Source of the DNA: Pseudomonas asiatica
GTDB lineage: Bacteria > Pseudomonadota > Gammaproteobacteria > Pseudomonadales > Pseudomonadaceae
Length of the DNA stretch: 64,000 nt
NCBI RefSeq assembly: GCF_040214835.1
Contig: NZ_CP157874.1
Span: 5,544,501 to 5,608,500, forward strand
Reading direction: 5' to 3'
Shown here: positions 9,054-19,597 of the stretch, in pieces
How the letters are laid out: each line of letters begins with the position of its first letter
Position numbering within the stretch: position 1 is the first letter of the stretch
Notes under the pieces: model-generated
The model's database searches: none
Seen by the model: only the letters and a program-made list of their open reading frames with translations
Told to the model about the DNA's origin: nothing
Program-made: the position numbers and the translations under genes

Positions 9054-10652
9054 ATGCCTGTACCCGACCCGTTTCGCCAAGGCCTGGAAAGCGGCTGGAT
9101 CACCCACGACGCCTCGCGCCTGGAGCACGACCTCACGCTGGAAGCCGACGTTGCCGTGATCGGCAGCGGTGCCGGTGGCGCTACCAGCGCGCAAATGCTC
9201 AGCACTGCCGGCTTCAAGGTGCTGCTGATCGAAGAAGGCCCGCTGAGGACCAGCAGCGATTTCCACCTGCTGGAAAACGAAGCCTATGCCAGCCTGTACC
9301 AGGAAGGCCTGGGCCGCATGAGCAAGGACGGCGCCATCACCATCCTCCAGGGCCGCGCCGTGGGCGGCACCACGCTGGTCAACTGGACCTCGAGCTTTCG
9401 CACGCCGCCACAGACCCTGGCGCACTGGGCCGCAGCCCACAACGTGAGCGGCCTGGGCGAGAAGCAGATGCGCCCCTGGTTCGAGCGCATCGAGCAGGAA
9501 CTGGGCATCACCCCCTGGGCCCTGCCACCGAACGCCAACAACGACGTGCTGCGCCGTGGCTGCGAACAGCTGGGCTACCGCTGGGCGGTGATCCCGCGCA
9601 ACGTGCGCGGCTGCTGGAACCTGGGCTACTGCGGCATGGGTTGCCCGGTGAATGCCAAGCAGTCGATGCTGGTCACGCGTATTCCCGCCACCCTCGAACA
9701 AGGCGGCGAGCTGCTGTACCTGGCTCGGGCCGAGCGCTTCGAGCACAACGGCGAGCGCATCCAGGGCCTGTCATGCCAGGCGCTGGATAGCCAGGGCATA
9801 CACGCCACAGGCCGGCAGGTCCGCATTCGCGCGCGTCACTACATCCTTGCCGGTGGCGGCATCAACAGTCCGGCCCTGCTGCTGCGTTCCGACGCGCCCG
9901 ACCCGCATGGCCGCCTGGGCAAACGTACCTTCCTGCACCTGGTCAACTTCAGCGCAGCACGCTTCAACGACCGTATCGACCCCTACTATGGCGCCCCGCA
10001 GTCCATCTACAGCGACCATTTCCAATGGCAAGGCGGCAGCGACGGCCCGGTTGGCTACAAGCTGGAAGTACCACCGCTGCACCCGGCCCTGGCCAGCACC
10101 CTGCTGGGCGGGCACGGCCACGAGAATGCCCGGCGCATGGCCGAACTGCCACATACCCACGTGATGCTGGCGCTGCTGCGTGACGGCTTCCACCCACAAA
10201 GCCAGGGCGGGGCCGTGGAGCTGCGCGGCGATGGCTCACCGGTGCTCGATTACCCGGTCACCGACTACCTGCGCGACGGCCTGCGCCGCGCCTACCGCAG
10301 CATGGCGCAGATCCAGTTCGCCGCCGGCGCCACCCAGGTCACCCCCGTGCACAGCGATGCCAGCGCCGCGTCCAGCCTGGAGCAGGCCTTGGCCATGATC
10401 GACCAGTTGCGCCTGGAGCCGTTCCGCACGCGCCTGGGCAGCGCTCACGTGATGGGTGGCTGCGCCCTCGGCGACGACCCGCGCCAGGCGGTATGCGACA
10501 GCCTTGGCCGCCATCACCAGCTGGAAAACCTGTCGGTTCACGACGGCTCGCTGTTCCCCACCAGTATCGGCGCCAACCCGCAACTGTCGGTGTATGCCAT
10601 CAGCGCCAGGCTCACCGAAGCGCTGGTCGCCCGCCTGGCACACAGCGCATGA
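9054..10652 (+). CDS. GMC-family FAD-dependent oxidoreductase (membrane-linked alcohol dehydrogenase type)
   Basis: A 532-residue flavoprotein. The ADP-binding fold is at residues about 29-60 (VAVIGSGAGGATSAQML ... LLIEEGP). The GMC signature GRAVGGTTLVNWTSSFRTP follows, and the C-terminal catalytic region contains SAHVMGGCALG and DGSLFPTSIGANP, as in the long-chain alcohol / gluconate dehydrogenase branch. The start at 9054 was chosen because the frame is open upstream but overlaps the previous gene. It probably oxidises an alcohol in the periplasm when exported with the preceding Tat protein. The natural substrate cannot be told from sequence. Confidence 0.88.
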   Translation: MPVPDPFRQGLESGWITHDASRLEHDLTLEADVAVIGSGAGGATSAQMLSTAGFKVLLIEEGPLRTSSDFHLLENEAYASLYQEGLGRMSKDGAITILQGRAVGGTTLVNWTSSFRTPPQTLAHWAAAHNVSGLGEKQMRPWFERIEQELGITPWALPPNANNDVLRRGCEQLGYRWAVIPRNVRGCWNLGYCGMGCPVNAKQSMLVTRIPATLEQGGELLYLARAERFEHNGERIQGLSCQALDSQGIHATGRQVRIRARHYILAGGGINSPALLLRSDAPDPHGRLGKRTFLHLVNFSAARFNDRIDPYYGAPQSIYSDHFQWQGGSDGPVGYKLEVPPLHPALASTLLGGHGHENARRMAELPHTHVMLALLRDGFHPQSQGGAVELRGDGSPVLDYPVTDYLRDGLRRAYRSMAQIQFAAGATQVTPVHSDASAASSLEQALAMIDQLRLEPFRTRLGSAHVMGGCALGDDPRQAVCDSLGRHHQLENLSVHDGSLFPTSIGANPQLSVYAISARLTEALVARLAHSA

Positions 10653-10698
10653 CAAGGAACAGGCCCCCTGTCTATAGTGCCATCAGCCGGCCGCATGA

Positions 10699-11604
<906 letters not shown>

Positions 11605-11633
11605 TCGCTGCCTGAACGCCTCCACGCGGTCCC

Positions 11634-11752
11634 TGTGTGGGAGCGGCCTTGCGTCGCGATGGGGCGCGAAGCGGCCCCAGGATTCCAGCTTCGCAGCAGA
11701 AACTGCCGGGGCCGCTGTGCGGCCCTTTCGCGACGCAAGGCCGCTCCCACAA
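11634..11752. repeat. REP-type palindromic pair (GGCCTTGCGTCGCGA type)
   Basis: Inverted arms GTGGGAGCGGCCTTGCGTCG and complement, separated by about 70 bp with inner hairpins of GCGGCCCC type. It lies between the convergent fdxA and mutM 3' ends. It is a variant of the GGCCTTGTGTCGCGA family found at 32885, 43251, 53436 and 57136. Confidence 0.85.
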
Positions 11753-11772
11753 GAGGTACCGCGTAACTAGCC

Positions 11773-12585
11773 TCAGCGCTGGCAGCGCGGGCAATACACA
11801 CTCGCCCTCTGCCCCAGCTTCACCTCGCGCAACTCCGTGCCACACACCTTGCACGGCTGCCCGCCCCGCCCGTACACGAACAATTCCTGCTGGAAGTACC
11901 CCGGCTGCCCATCGCCACCGATGAAGTCGCGTAGCGTGGTGCCGCCCTGCTCGATCGCCGCCGCCAGCACGCGCTTGATCTCGATCGCCAGCTTCAGGTA
12001 ACGCGCCCGGGAAATCCCGCCCGCTTCCCGACGAGGGTCGATGCCGGCGGCAAACAGCGCCTCGGTGGCGTAGATGTTGCCCACCCCCACCACCACCGCG
12101 TTGTCCATGATGAACGGCTTGACCGCCATCGACCGCCCACGGGACAGCTGGAACAGCCGCTCGCCGTCGAACAGGTCGGTCAGCGGCTCCGGCCCCAGGC
12201 GCAGCAGCAGTTCGTGGTTGAGCGGGTCCAGGCTCCACAGCATCGCGCCAAAGCGGCGCGGGTCGGTGTAGCGCAGCATCAACCCCGACTCCAACTCGAT
12301 ATCCACGTGCTCATGCTTGGCCGCCGGCAAGCCCAGCTCGACCAGGCGAAGGTTGCCCGACATGCCCAGGTGACTGATCAGGGTGCCGACCTCGGCATTG
12401 ATCAACAGGTACTTTGCGCGCCGCTCGACACTGACGATGCGCTGCCCCGACAGGCGCACATCCAGGTCTTCCGGAATCGGCCAGCGCAGGCGCCGGTCAC
12501 GCACCACCACCCGGCTGACGCGCTGGCCTTCCAGGTGGGGCGCAATACCGCGCCGGGTGGTTTCTACTTCTGGCAATTCCGGCAT
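11773..12585 (-). CDS. mutM: Formamidopyrimidine-DNA glycosylase MutM (Fpg)
   Basis: A 270-residue base-excision repair enzyme that removes 8-oxoguanine and formamidopyrimidines and cleaves the abasic site. The N terminus [13 protein letters not shown] holds the catalytic Pro2 and Glu3. The H2TH region includes [19 protein letters not shown], and the C terminus is a four-Cys zinc finger (CKVCGTE ... YCPRC). The gene starts three bases after the stop of the upstream HDOD gene, so both are one transcription unit. Confidence 0.97.
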   Translation of the reverse strand: MPELPEVETTRRGIAPHLEGQRVSRVVVRDRRLRWPIPEDLDVRLSGQRIVSVERRAKYLLINAEVGTLISHLGMSGNLRLVELGLPAAKHEHVDIELESGLMLRYTDPRRFGAMLWSLDPLNHELLLRLGPEPLTDLFDGERLFQLSRGRSMAVKPFIMDNAVVVGVGNIYATEALFAAGIDPRREAGGISRARYLKLAIEIKRVLAAAIEQGGTTLRDFIGGDGQPGYFQQELFVYGRGGQPCKVCGTELREVKLGQRASVYCPRCQR

Positions 12586-12588
12586 GTG

Positions 12589-13461
12589 TCAGTGCCCGCC
12601 CATCTCGCGAATGTTCTGCTTGAGGTTCTCGAAATCGTATTCCGACAAGCCAATGTAATCGAGCACCAGCGGGCCAACCACACTCCATTCGTGGTCCACG
12701 GCCTGGCTGCCCAGCACCCGGTACGATGCGCAGATGTGCTCGGCCATCTTCAGCACCGCCAGCAGGTTTTTCAGTTGGCTCTGGGTATTGCGCGCGCTCT
12801 CGTCGCGGAATACCGCCAGGGCGTTGTGGTGGTTGGCAATGGCCGCGCTGAGGTGCTCGGGCAGGCGCCAGGACTTGGCCGTGAAATAGCCGACCACCGA
12901 ATGATTGGTGTTGAACGCGCGGTTTTCGGTGTCAACCACGCGAGTTTCCTCGTCGGCCTTGGCATAGGCGTCCTCCAGCACATCCATATAGTCGGGGAAG
13001 CGCTTGAGCATCAGCGGCACGCCACAGTCATGGAACAGGCCCAGGGTATAGGCCTCGTCTGCCGCCTGGATGCCGGTGCGCTTGGCCAGAGTGAGGCAGG
13101 TCATCGCCACGTCCTGGGCAGTGTCCCAGAAGCGGTTGAGGGTAACGATGGTCTCGTCGGTCATTTCACCCTTGATCGACTGGGCGTTGATCAGGTTGAT
13201 GATCGAACGGCTGCCCAGCAGGTTCACCGCGCGCTGGATCGAACCGATCTTGTTGGAAAGGCCGAAATGCGGGGAATTGACCAGCTTGAGCAAGGCGCCC
13301 GACAGGCCCGGGTCCTGGGAAATCAGCTTGGCGATGGTTTCCAGGTCCGGGTCAGGCATGTACTGCTCGAACTGCAGGTCGACCATTATCTGCGGTTGCG
13401 GCGGGATGGTGATGCCTTGCAAGGCTTGCTGGATCTGTTCGGCGCTGAGTTCTTGGGACAT
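12589..13461 (-). CDS. HDOD domain-containing signalling protein
   Basis: A 290-residue protein with an HDOD domain (about residues 20-220). Supporting stretches are ISQDPGLSGALLKLVNSPHFG, IGSIQRAVNLLGSRSIINLI and TLGLFHDCGVPLM, the last in place of a full catalytic HD motif. HDOD proteins are non-enzymatic signalling partners. The start MSQELSAEQ is preferred because the frame upstream has no supporting features. It is the first gene of a two-gene unit with mutM. Confidence 0.88.
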   Translation of the reverse strand: MSQELSAEQIQQALQGITIPPQPQIMVDLQFEQYMPDPDLETIAKLISQDPGLSGALLKLVNSPHFGLSNKIGSIQRAVNLLGSRSIINLINAQSIKGEMTDETIVTLNRFWDTAQDVAMTCLTLAKRTGIQAADEAYTLGLFHDCGVPLMLKRFPDYMDVLEDAYAKADEETRVVDTENRAFNTNHSVVGYFTAKSWRLPEHLSAAIANHHNALAVFRDESARNTQSQLKNLLAVLKMAEHICASYRVLGSQAVDHEWSVVGPLVLDYIGLSEYDFENLKQNIREMGGH

Positions 13462-13598
13462 ACGTGCACACTCGTTTGGGACCGGCGATTCTAACCCTCC
13501 AGACCGGAAATGGACCAACCACTGAATCGTTGCGCCGGAACTTTACTCTATCCATGCGGGCCTCTCTCTCATATTCATCAAGGAAAGGAGAAAGGCCC

Positions 13599-14138
13599 AT
13601 GAGTGCAGAACTGAACGGCAAGCGAGTGGCTTTCCTGGTCACCGACGGCTTCGAGCAAGTGGAACTGACAGGCCCTCGCGAGGCCCTGGAACAGAGCGGC
13701 GCGGTGGTGGACATCCTCAGCGACAAAGAGGGAACGGTACGCGGCTGGAACCACGACCAGCCGGCTGACGCATTCGCCGTGGACGCAACCTTCGAAAGCG
13801 CCCACCTGGACCTCTACGATGCCCTGGTGCTGCCCGGTGGCGTGCAAAACTCTGACACGATTCGGTTGATTCCCGCTGCGCAGAAACTGGTGAAAAGCCA
13901 CGATTCGGCTGGCAAGCCGCTGGCGGTGATCTGTCATGGTGGCTGGTTGCTGGTGTCCTGCGGGTTGGCCAAGGGCAGGCGGCTGACCAGCTACAAGACC
14001 CTGCAGGACGACATCCGCAATGCCGGCGGAGACTGGGTGGATGAAGAAGTGGTGGTCGATGGCAACCTGATCACCAGCCGCCAGCCCGATGACATTCCGG
14101 CGTTCAACCGGCAGCTGATCAAGGCATTGGCAGCCTGA
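13599..14138 (+). CDS. DJ-1/PfpI family protein (YhbO/YraA type)
   Basis: A 179-residue PfpI-type protein with the fold start KRVAFLVTDGFEQVEL and the nucleophile elbow AVICHGGW (reactive Cys), followed by the C-terminal QPDDIPAFNRQLI. Members act as deglycases, chaperones or general stress proteins, often induced in stationary phase. A strong AAGGAG ribosome site precedes the ATG at 13599. Divergent from the HDOD gene. Confidence 0.9.
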   Translation: MSAELNGKRVAFLVTDGFEQVELTGPREALEQSGAVVDILSDKEGTVRGWNHDQPADAFAVDATFESAHLDLYDALVLPGGVQNSDTIRLIPAAQKLVKSHDSAGKPLAVICHGGWLLVSCGLAKGRRLTSYKTLQDDIRNAGGDWVDEEVVVDGNLITSRQPDDIPAFNRQLIKALAA

Positions 14139-14230
14139 CGTCATCTCATGGCCGACGCGAGGCTGCTCCTGCAAGGGACGAGTGCCCAGGCAACAGGCTA
14201 TAATCCCGCTCTTTTTCCCGGAGCGACGTC

Positions 14231-15427
14231 ATGTCCCTGCCCAGCCTACGCCTCAAAGCCAATGCCGACCGCCGCCTGCGCGCCGGCCACCTGTGGGTCT
14301 ACAGCAACGAAGTCGACGTCAGCGCGACCCCGCTGCAAGGCTTCCAGGCCGGCCAGCAGGCTGTTCTCGAGGCGGCCAACGGCAAGCCGCTGGGTATCGT
14401 CGCACTGAGCCCGAACAACCTGATCTGCGCCCGCCTGCTGTCGCGCGACGCCAAGCTGCCGCTGGACAAGTCGCTGCTGGTGCACCGCCTGAACGTCGCC
14501 CTGTCGCTGCGCCAGCGCCTGTTCGACCAACCGTGCTACCGCCTGGTCTATGGCGATTCCGACCTGTTGCCAGGCCTGGTGGTCGACCGCTTCTTCGACA
14601 TCCTCGTGGTGCAATTGGCCTCCGCCACCATGGAAGCGCACAAGGACGACGTGATTGCAGCCCTGGTACAGGTGCTCAAGCCAAGCGGCATCCTGTTCAA
14701 GAACGACTCCTCCGCGCGTGACGCCGAAGGCCTGCAGCGCTATGTCGAGACCGTCTATGGCGAAGTGCCGGACTGGGTGCCGCTGGAAGAAAACGGCGTC
14801 AAGTTCGAAGCCCCGGTACGCGAAGGCCAGAAGACCGGCTGGTTCTACGACCACCGCATGAACCGTGCACGCCTGGCGCCGTACGTGAAAGGCAAGCGCG
14901 TGCTCGACCTGTTCAGCTACATCGGTGGCTGGGGCGTGCAAGCCGGTGCCTTCGGCGCCAGCGAAGTGTTCTGCGTCGATGCCTCGAGCTTTGCCCTGGA
15001 CGGCGTCGAGCGTAACGCCGCGCTGAACGGCATCAGCGAGAAACTGACCTGCATCGAAGGCGATGTATTCGAGGCCCTGCGCGAACTGAAGGCCGCCGAA
15101 GAGCGCTTCGACGTGATCATTGCCGACCCACCCGCCTTCATCAAGCGCAAGAAAGACCTGAAGAACGGCGAAGCGGCCTACCGCCGCCTGAACGAGCAGG
15201 CCATGCGCATGCTGACCAAGGACGGCATCCTGGTCAGTGCCTCGTGCTCGATGCACCTGCCCGAGGACGACCTGCACAACATCCTGCTGACCAGCGCCCG
15301 TCACCTGGACCGCAACCTGCAGTTGCTCGAACGCGGCGGCCAAGGCCCGGACCACCCGGTGCACCCGGCCATCGCCGAAACCCGCTACATCAAGAGCATC
15401 ACCTGCCGGTTGCTGCCAAACAGCTGA
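14231..15427 (+). CDS. rlmI: 23S rRNA (cytosine(1962)-C(5))-methyltransferase RlmI
   Basis: A 398-residue class I methyltransferase with an N-terminal PUA domain (SLRLKANADRRLRAGHLWVYSNEV), a central SAM-binding motif DLFSYIGGWGVQAGAFGA and the catalytic loop IIADPPAFIK with a later SASCSMHL cysteine. This is the RlmI/RlmK-C layout; it methylates C1962 of 23S rRNA. A rho-independent terminator follows directly. Confidence 0.9.
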   Translation: MSLPSLRLKANADRRLRAGHLWVYSNEVDVSATPLQGFQAGQQAVLEAANGKPLGIVALSPNNLICARLLSRDAKLPLDKSLLVHRLNVALSLRQRLFDQPCYRLVYGDSDLLPGLVVDRFFDILVVQLASATMEAHKDDVIAALVQVLKPSGILFKNDSSARDAEGLQRYVETVYGEVPDWVPLEENGVKFEAPVREGQKTGWFYDHRMNRARLAPYVKGKRVLDLFSYIGGWGVQAGAFGASEVFCVDASSFALDGVERNAALNGISEKLTCIEGDVFEALRELKAAEERFDVIIADPPAFIKRKKDLKNGEAAYRRLNEQAMRMLTKDGILVSASCSMHLPEDDLHNILLTSARHLDRNLQLLERGGQGPDHPVHPAIAETRYIKSITCRLLPNS

Positions 15428-15437
15428 TATCCGCTAA

Positions 15438-15460
15438 AAAGGGCCGCCAAGCGGCCCTTT
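15438..15460 (+). terminator. Rho-independent terminator of rlmI
   Basis: Stem GGGCCGC / GCGGCCC with a CAA loop, flanked by an A-run before and TTTCCT after. It lies 10 bp past the rlmI stop. Confidence 0.8.
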
Positions 15461-15698
15461 CCTGCTGCAATCTCCCCGCCAGCTATCCACATCTGCATTC
15501 CCTCGCCGCGCCAGCGGTGTAGAATCGGCCTATTCATCGCCAGTCATCCCCGGCGGGTTTATGAGCTCTGCCCAAGCACGCGGCGATCCCGCGAGGTCTT
15601 CGGCCCCATCCGTGCCAGTGGCAACCGGCCTGCGGTACAAAGGACAAGAGAAGCTCACTCCCCTTTTTGTGACCTGATTAAGCCGCCAGGAGTGTTTC

Positions 15699-17540
15699 AT
15701 GCCTGATTATCGTTCCAAGACTTCCACCCAAGGCCGCAACATGGCCGGCGCCCGTGCCCTGTGGCGCGCCACCGGGATGAAGGACGAAGACTTCAAGAAA
15801 CCGATCATCGCCATCGCCAACTCGTTCACCCAGTTCGTCCCGGGCCACGTGCACCTGAAGGACCTGGGCCAGCTGGTCGCCCGCGAAATCGAACGCGCCG
15901 GTGGCGTGGCCAAGGAATTCAACACCATCGCGGTCGATGACGGCATCGCCATGGGCCACGACGGCATGCTCTACTCGCTGCCAAGCCGCGAGATCATCGC
16001 CGACGCCGTGGAGTACATGGTCAACGCCCACTGCGCCGACGCCATCGTGTGCATCTCCAACTGCGACAAGATCACCCCCGGCATGCTGATGGCCGCCCTG
16101 CGCCTGAACATCCCGGTAATCTTCGTCTCCGGCGGCCCGATGGAAGCCGGCAAGACCAAGCTGGCCAGCCACGGTCTGGACCTGGTCGACGCCATGGTCA
16201 TTGCCGCCGACTCCTCGGCTTCCGACGAAAAAGTCGCCGAATACGAGCGCAGCGCCTGCCCGACCTGCGGTTCGTGCTCCGGCATGTTCACCGCCAACTC
16301 GATGAACTGCCTGACCGAAGCCCTGGGCCTGGCCCTGCCGGGCAACGGTTCGACCCTGGCCACCCACGCCGACCGCGAGCAGCTGTTCCTCACCGCCGGC
16401 CGCACCATCGTCGAGCTGTGCAAGCGCTACTACGGCGAGAACGATGAGTCGGTACTGCCGCGCAACATCGCCAACTTCAAGGCGTTCGAGAACGCCATGA
16501 TGCTCGACATCGCCATGGGCGGCTCGACCAACACCATCCTGCACCTGCTGGCCGCCGCCCAGGAAGCCGAGGTGGCGTTCGACCTGCGCGACATCGACCG
16601 CCTGTCGCGCAAGGTGCCGCAGCTGTGCAAGGTTGCGCCGAACATCCAGAAATATCACATGGAAGACGTGCACCGTGCCGGCGGCATCTTCAGCATCCTC
16701 GGCTCGCTGGCCCGTGGCGGCCTGCTGCACACCGACCTGCCGACCGTGCACAGCCGCAGCATGGAAGAAGCCATCGCCAAGTGGGACATCACCCAGACCG
16801 ATGACGAAGCCGTGCACACCTTCTTCAAGGCCGGCCCTGCCGGCATCCCGACCCAGACGGCATTCAGCCAGTCGACCCGTTGGGAATCCCTGGATGACGA
16901 CCGTGAGAACGGCTGCATCCGCAGTGTCGAGCACGCCTATTCGCAGGAAGGCGGCCTGGCCGTGCTGTACGGCAACATCGCGCTGGACGGCTGCGTGGTG
17001 AAAACCGCCGGTGTCGACGAGTCGATCCTGGTGTTCGAAGGCACCGCGAAGATCTTCGAGAGCCAGGACAGCGCCGTACGCGGCATCCTCGCCGACGAAG
17101 TGAAGGCCGGCGACATCGTGATCATCCGCTACGAAGGCCCGAAAGGTGGCCCGGGCATGCAGGAAATGCTGTACCCGACCTCGTACCTGAAGTCCAAGGG
17201 CCTGGGCAAGGCTTGCGCCCTGCTCACCGACGGCCGCTTCTCGGGCGGCACCTCGGGCCTGTCGATCGGCCATGCCTCGCCGGAAGCCGCCGCTGGCGGC
17301 GCCATCGGCCTGGTGCGCGACGGCGACAAGGTGCTGATCGACATCCCGAATCGTTCGATCAACCTGCAGGTCAGCGACGAAGAGCTGGCCGAGCGCCGTG
17401 TCGAGCAGGACAAGAAGGGCTGGAAACCGGCTGAAGTACGCCCACGCAAGGTGACCACCGCGCTGAAGGCCTATGCCCTGCTGGCGACCAGTGCCGACAA
17501 GGGCGCTGTGCGTAACAAGGCGATGCTGGAAGGGCTGTGA
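15699..17540 (+). CDS. ilvD: Dihydroxy-acid dehydratase IlvD
   Basis: A 613-residue Fe-S dehydratase that forms 2-keto acids in isoleucine, valine and pantothenate synthesis. The cluster-binding cysteines are in [10 protein letters not shown] and [24 protein letters not shown]. The Mg/substrate region and the C-terminal [14 protein letters not shown] are intact. A clear ribosome site (CCAGGAGTG) precedes the ATG. The 271-bp upstream stretch holds a possible TAGAAT -10 element (15520-15525) and a 38-codon open frame (15561-15677) with no branched-chain codon run, so attenuation is not supported. A strong terminator follows. Confidence 0.97.
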   Translation: MPDYRSKTSTQGRNMAGARALWRATGMKDEDFKKPIIAIANSFTQFVPGHVHLKDLGQLVAREIERAGGVAKEFNTIAVDDGIAMGHDGMLYSLPSREIIADAVEYMVNAHCADAIVCISNCDKITPGMLMAALRLNIPVIFVSGGPMEAGKTKLASHGLDLVDAMVIAADSSASDEKVAEYERSACPTCGSCSGMFTANSMNCLTEALGLALPGNGSTLATHADREQLFLTAGRTIVELCKRYYGENDESVLPRNIANFKAFENAMMLDIAMGGSTNTILHLLAAAQEAEVAFDLRDIDRLSRKVPQLCKVAPNIQKYHMEDVHRAGGIFSILGSLARGGLLHTDLPTVHSRSMEEAIAKWDITQTDDEAVHTFFKAGPAGIPTQTAFSQSTRWESLDDDRENGCIRSVEHAYSQEGGLAVLYGNIALDGCVVKTAGVDESILVFEGTAKIFESQDSAVRGILADEVKAGDIVIIRYEGPKGGPGMQEMLYPTSYLKSKGLGKACALLTDGRFSGGTSGLSIGHASPEAAAGGAIGLVRDGDKVLIDIPNRSINLQVSDEELAERRVEQDKKGWKPAEVRPRKVTTALKAYALLATSADKGAVRNKAMLEGL

Positions 17541-17563
17541 GGCTCTGACGGTATGAATGAAGA

Positions 17564-17590
17564 ACCGGCGCCCTGGGCGCCGGTTTTTTA
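17564..17590 (+). terminator. Rho-independent terminator of ilvD
   Basis: Ten-base stem ACCGGCGCCC / GGGCGCCGGT with a one-base loop as written (T), followed by TTTTTT. A textbook intrinsic terminator 24 bp after the ilvD stop. Confidence 0.92.
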
Positions 17591-17600
17591 TGCCTGTAAG

Positions 17601-18278
17601 GGCCCTTTCGCGGGTAAACCCGCTCCCACAGGTACAGTGCCTGGCTCAAAGGCTGCGGAGTCCTTGTGGGAGCGGGTTTACCCGCGAAGAGGCCTCTCCC
17701 ACAGGTACAGCGCCTGGCTCAAAGGCTGCGGAGTCCTTGTGGGAGCGGGTTTACCCGCGAAGAGGCCTCTCCCACAGGTACAGCGCCTGGCTCAAAGGCT
17801 GCGGAGTCCTTGTGGGAGCGGGTTTACCCGCGAAGAGGCCTCTCCCACAGGTACAGCGCCTGGCTCAAAGGCTGCGGAGTCCTTGTGGGAGCGGGTTTAC
17901 CCGCGAAGAGGCCTCTCCCACAGGTACAGCGCCTGGCTCAAAGGCTGCGGAGTCCTTGTGGGAGCGGGTTTACCCGCGAAGAGGCCTCTCCCACAGGTAC
18001 AGCGCCTGGCTCAAAGGCTGCGGAGTCCTTGTGGGAGCGGGTTTACCCGCGAAGAGGCCTCTCCCACAGGTACAGCGCCTGGCTCAAAGGCTGCGGAGTC
18101 CTTGTGGGAGCGGGTTTACCCGCGAAGAGGCCTCTCCCACAGGTACAGCGCCTGGCTCAAAGGCTGCGGAGTCCTTGTGGGAGCGGGTTTACCCGCGAAG
18201 AGGCCTCTCCCACAGGTACAGCGCCTGGCTCAAAGGCTGCGGAGTCCTTGTGGGAGCGGGTTTACCCGCGAAGAGGCC
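17601..18278. repeat. Tandem array of eight identical 73-bp REP-derived repeats
   Basis: Units begin at 17661, 17734, 17807, 17880, 17953, 18026, 18099 and 18172, with partial copies at 17625-17660 (one T/C difference) and 18245-18278. Each unit has the palindromic REP core TGTGGGAGCGGGTTTACCCG, a second short arm CTCCCACAGG and a spacer TACAGCGCCTGGCTCAAAGG. An inverted REP (17601-17632) heads the array. Outer arms TGTGGGAG / CTCCCACA and the inner CGGGT-TT-ACCCG let every unit fold into a hairpin. It fills the gap between the convergent ilvD and pchP genes, ending 20 bp from the pchP stop. The 73-bp period keeps all three forward frames open; these frames are not genes. Confidence 0.97.
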
Positions 18279-18297
18279 AGCACAGGCACCACATGGC

Positions 18298-19353
18298 TTA
18301 CTGAATCTGCTCCGGCGTCACGATCACCCAGTTCTTGTCCGCCGTCACCGGCAGCCCTTCCTTGGCCTGCGCCGCGGCATTCCTGGCAATCATCCCGTTC
18401 ATCTGGTCCATGTACTTGGCCTTGCGGTTTATCCACAGGTGGATGCCACCTTTGCCCACATCCACCCCATGAAACTGCATGTAGCCGTCGCTGGTCGGCG
18501 TATCGCCCCCCACCAGCACCGGTTTCTTCCACTCATCGATATAGGTCAGGATCGCCGCCTGCTTGCCTGCCATCCAGGTGGCCGGGGTCCACAGGTACGG
18601 GGTCAGCTCCAGCCCCACGTTGGCCTTGGCATCATAGTGCCCGGCGCTGATCTGCTTGCGCGCGGTGGTCAACTGGCCGCTGGCGCGGTCCTTCAGCAAC
18701 AGGCTCACGCCAATCACATTCTGCGGTTTCACGTTGTAGCCGTACTTGGGGTCCGACGCGACCATGCGCACCAGCTCCTCGGAAGCAGCGGAAATCACAT
18801 AGACCTCGATACCGTTCTCCATCAGCTTGTTGTACAGCTCGGCCTGGCCCTTGAAGACCTTGGGCGGCTGTACCTCGATGGCCTTGACCTGGTCCCCTTC
18901 GTAATAGGTGGCCGGGATCGGTTTGCCGGAGGCCATCAGCTCATCCACCTGCACCTTCAGCTCCTGCAGGGTAAAGCCGGAGAACACCTGGGCCACCCAC
19001 GGGTAGCAGACCATGTCGTCCACTTCGCACAGCCGGTAGTAGTAACTGAACAGGCTTTCCTTGTGCTCGGCGGTGTCCTTGAACGGCATCAGCTTCAACG
19101 AGGGGTCGAGCTTGTCGCGGCTCAGCAGGCCCTTGTTTTCCATGAACGGCAGCAAGGCCTCTTCAAGGTCGTAGCGGTAACTGGTGTTGTCCATGTCGAA
19201 GACAGCGTAGTTACCCTTGTTGGCATTGGCGGCAATCATGCCGTCGAGCTGCCTGGCTGCCTCGGCGGGCCAGTGCTTGAGCTCGGTGGCGAAGGTTTCG
19301 ATACTGAACAGCAGGGACAGGCCGATGGCGACGGCTTTCGGAGCGAACTTCAT
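18298..19353 (-). CDS. pchP: Phosphorylcholine phosphatase PchP (HAD superfamily, periplasmic)
   Basis: A 351-residue protein with an N-terminal signal peptide ([22 protein letters not shown]). HAD motif I is [18 protein letters not shown], motif II is VISAASEEL and motif III is [11 protein letters not shown]; these match the DMDNT, SAA and GDTP(x)SD elements known for P. aeruginosa PchP. The enzyme releases choline and phosphate from phosphorylcholine, working after phospholipase C on host or environmental phosphatidylcholine. Length is normal. The gene is convergent with ilvD across the 73-bp repeat array. Confidence 0.9.
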   Translation of the reverse strand: MKFAPKAVAIGLSLLFSIETFATELKHWPAEAARQLDGMIAANANKGNYAVFDMDNTSYRYDLEEALLPFMENKGLLSRDKLDPSLKLMPFKDTAEHKESLFSYYYRLCEVDDMVCYPWVAQVFSGFTLQELKVQVDELMASGKPIPATYYEGDQVKAIEVQPPKVFKGQAELYNKLMENGIEVYVISAASEELVRMVASDPKYGYNVKPQNVIGVSLLLKDRASGQLTTARKQISAGHYDAKANVGLELTPYLWTPATWMAGKQAAILTYIDEWKKPVLVGGDTPTSDGYMQFHGVDVGKGGIHLWINRKAKYMDQMNGMIARNAAAQAKEGLPVTADKNWVIVTPEQIQ

Positions 19354-19470
19354 GTACGAATCTCCTGAAATGACCCCGAAACGCTAGTGCAACAATCCCT
19401 GCCGGCAGCCCTTGATAACGACCTCCATGCAGCTGCAAACGCCGTGTTCATTGCAATCCGCGACACGCCG

Positions 19471-19512
19471 TTATTCCATAAACGACTATGCACATTCCAT
19501 TTGGGTATAAAT
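19471..19512 (+). promoter_or_regulatory. Candidate control region of the cystine symporter gene
   Basis: TTATTCCATAA (19471-19481) and a second ATTCCAT (19494-19500) are direct repeats 21 bp apart, about two helical turns, just before a -10-like TATAAAT (19506-19512). Closely related TTATTCC sites occur upstream of metQ in this window (62370-62380 and 62402-62412). The likely binder is a sulfur regulator such as CysB, but this is inference. Confidence 0.45.
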
Positions 19513-19597
19513 TCGTTTGTTTTCAGCCTGTTAGCATTTCCGTTCGCAATCGCTCACAGAGGCGATGCCTCTTCTGCTTTTTTCTGCTGGAGCTTCA

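Noticed and set aside
13537-13565. GAACTT upstream of the PfpI gene as an AlgU (-35) promoter
   Set aside because: No TCnAA -10 element occurs at 16-17 bp, so the match is incomplete.
17553-18650. Long open frames through the 73-bp repeats, up to 603 residues
   Set aside because: They come from the stop-free repeat unit and, beyond it, run antisense to pchP; no ribosome site or conserved domain.
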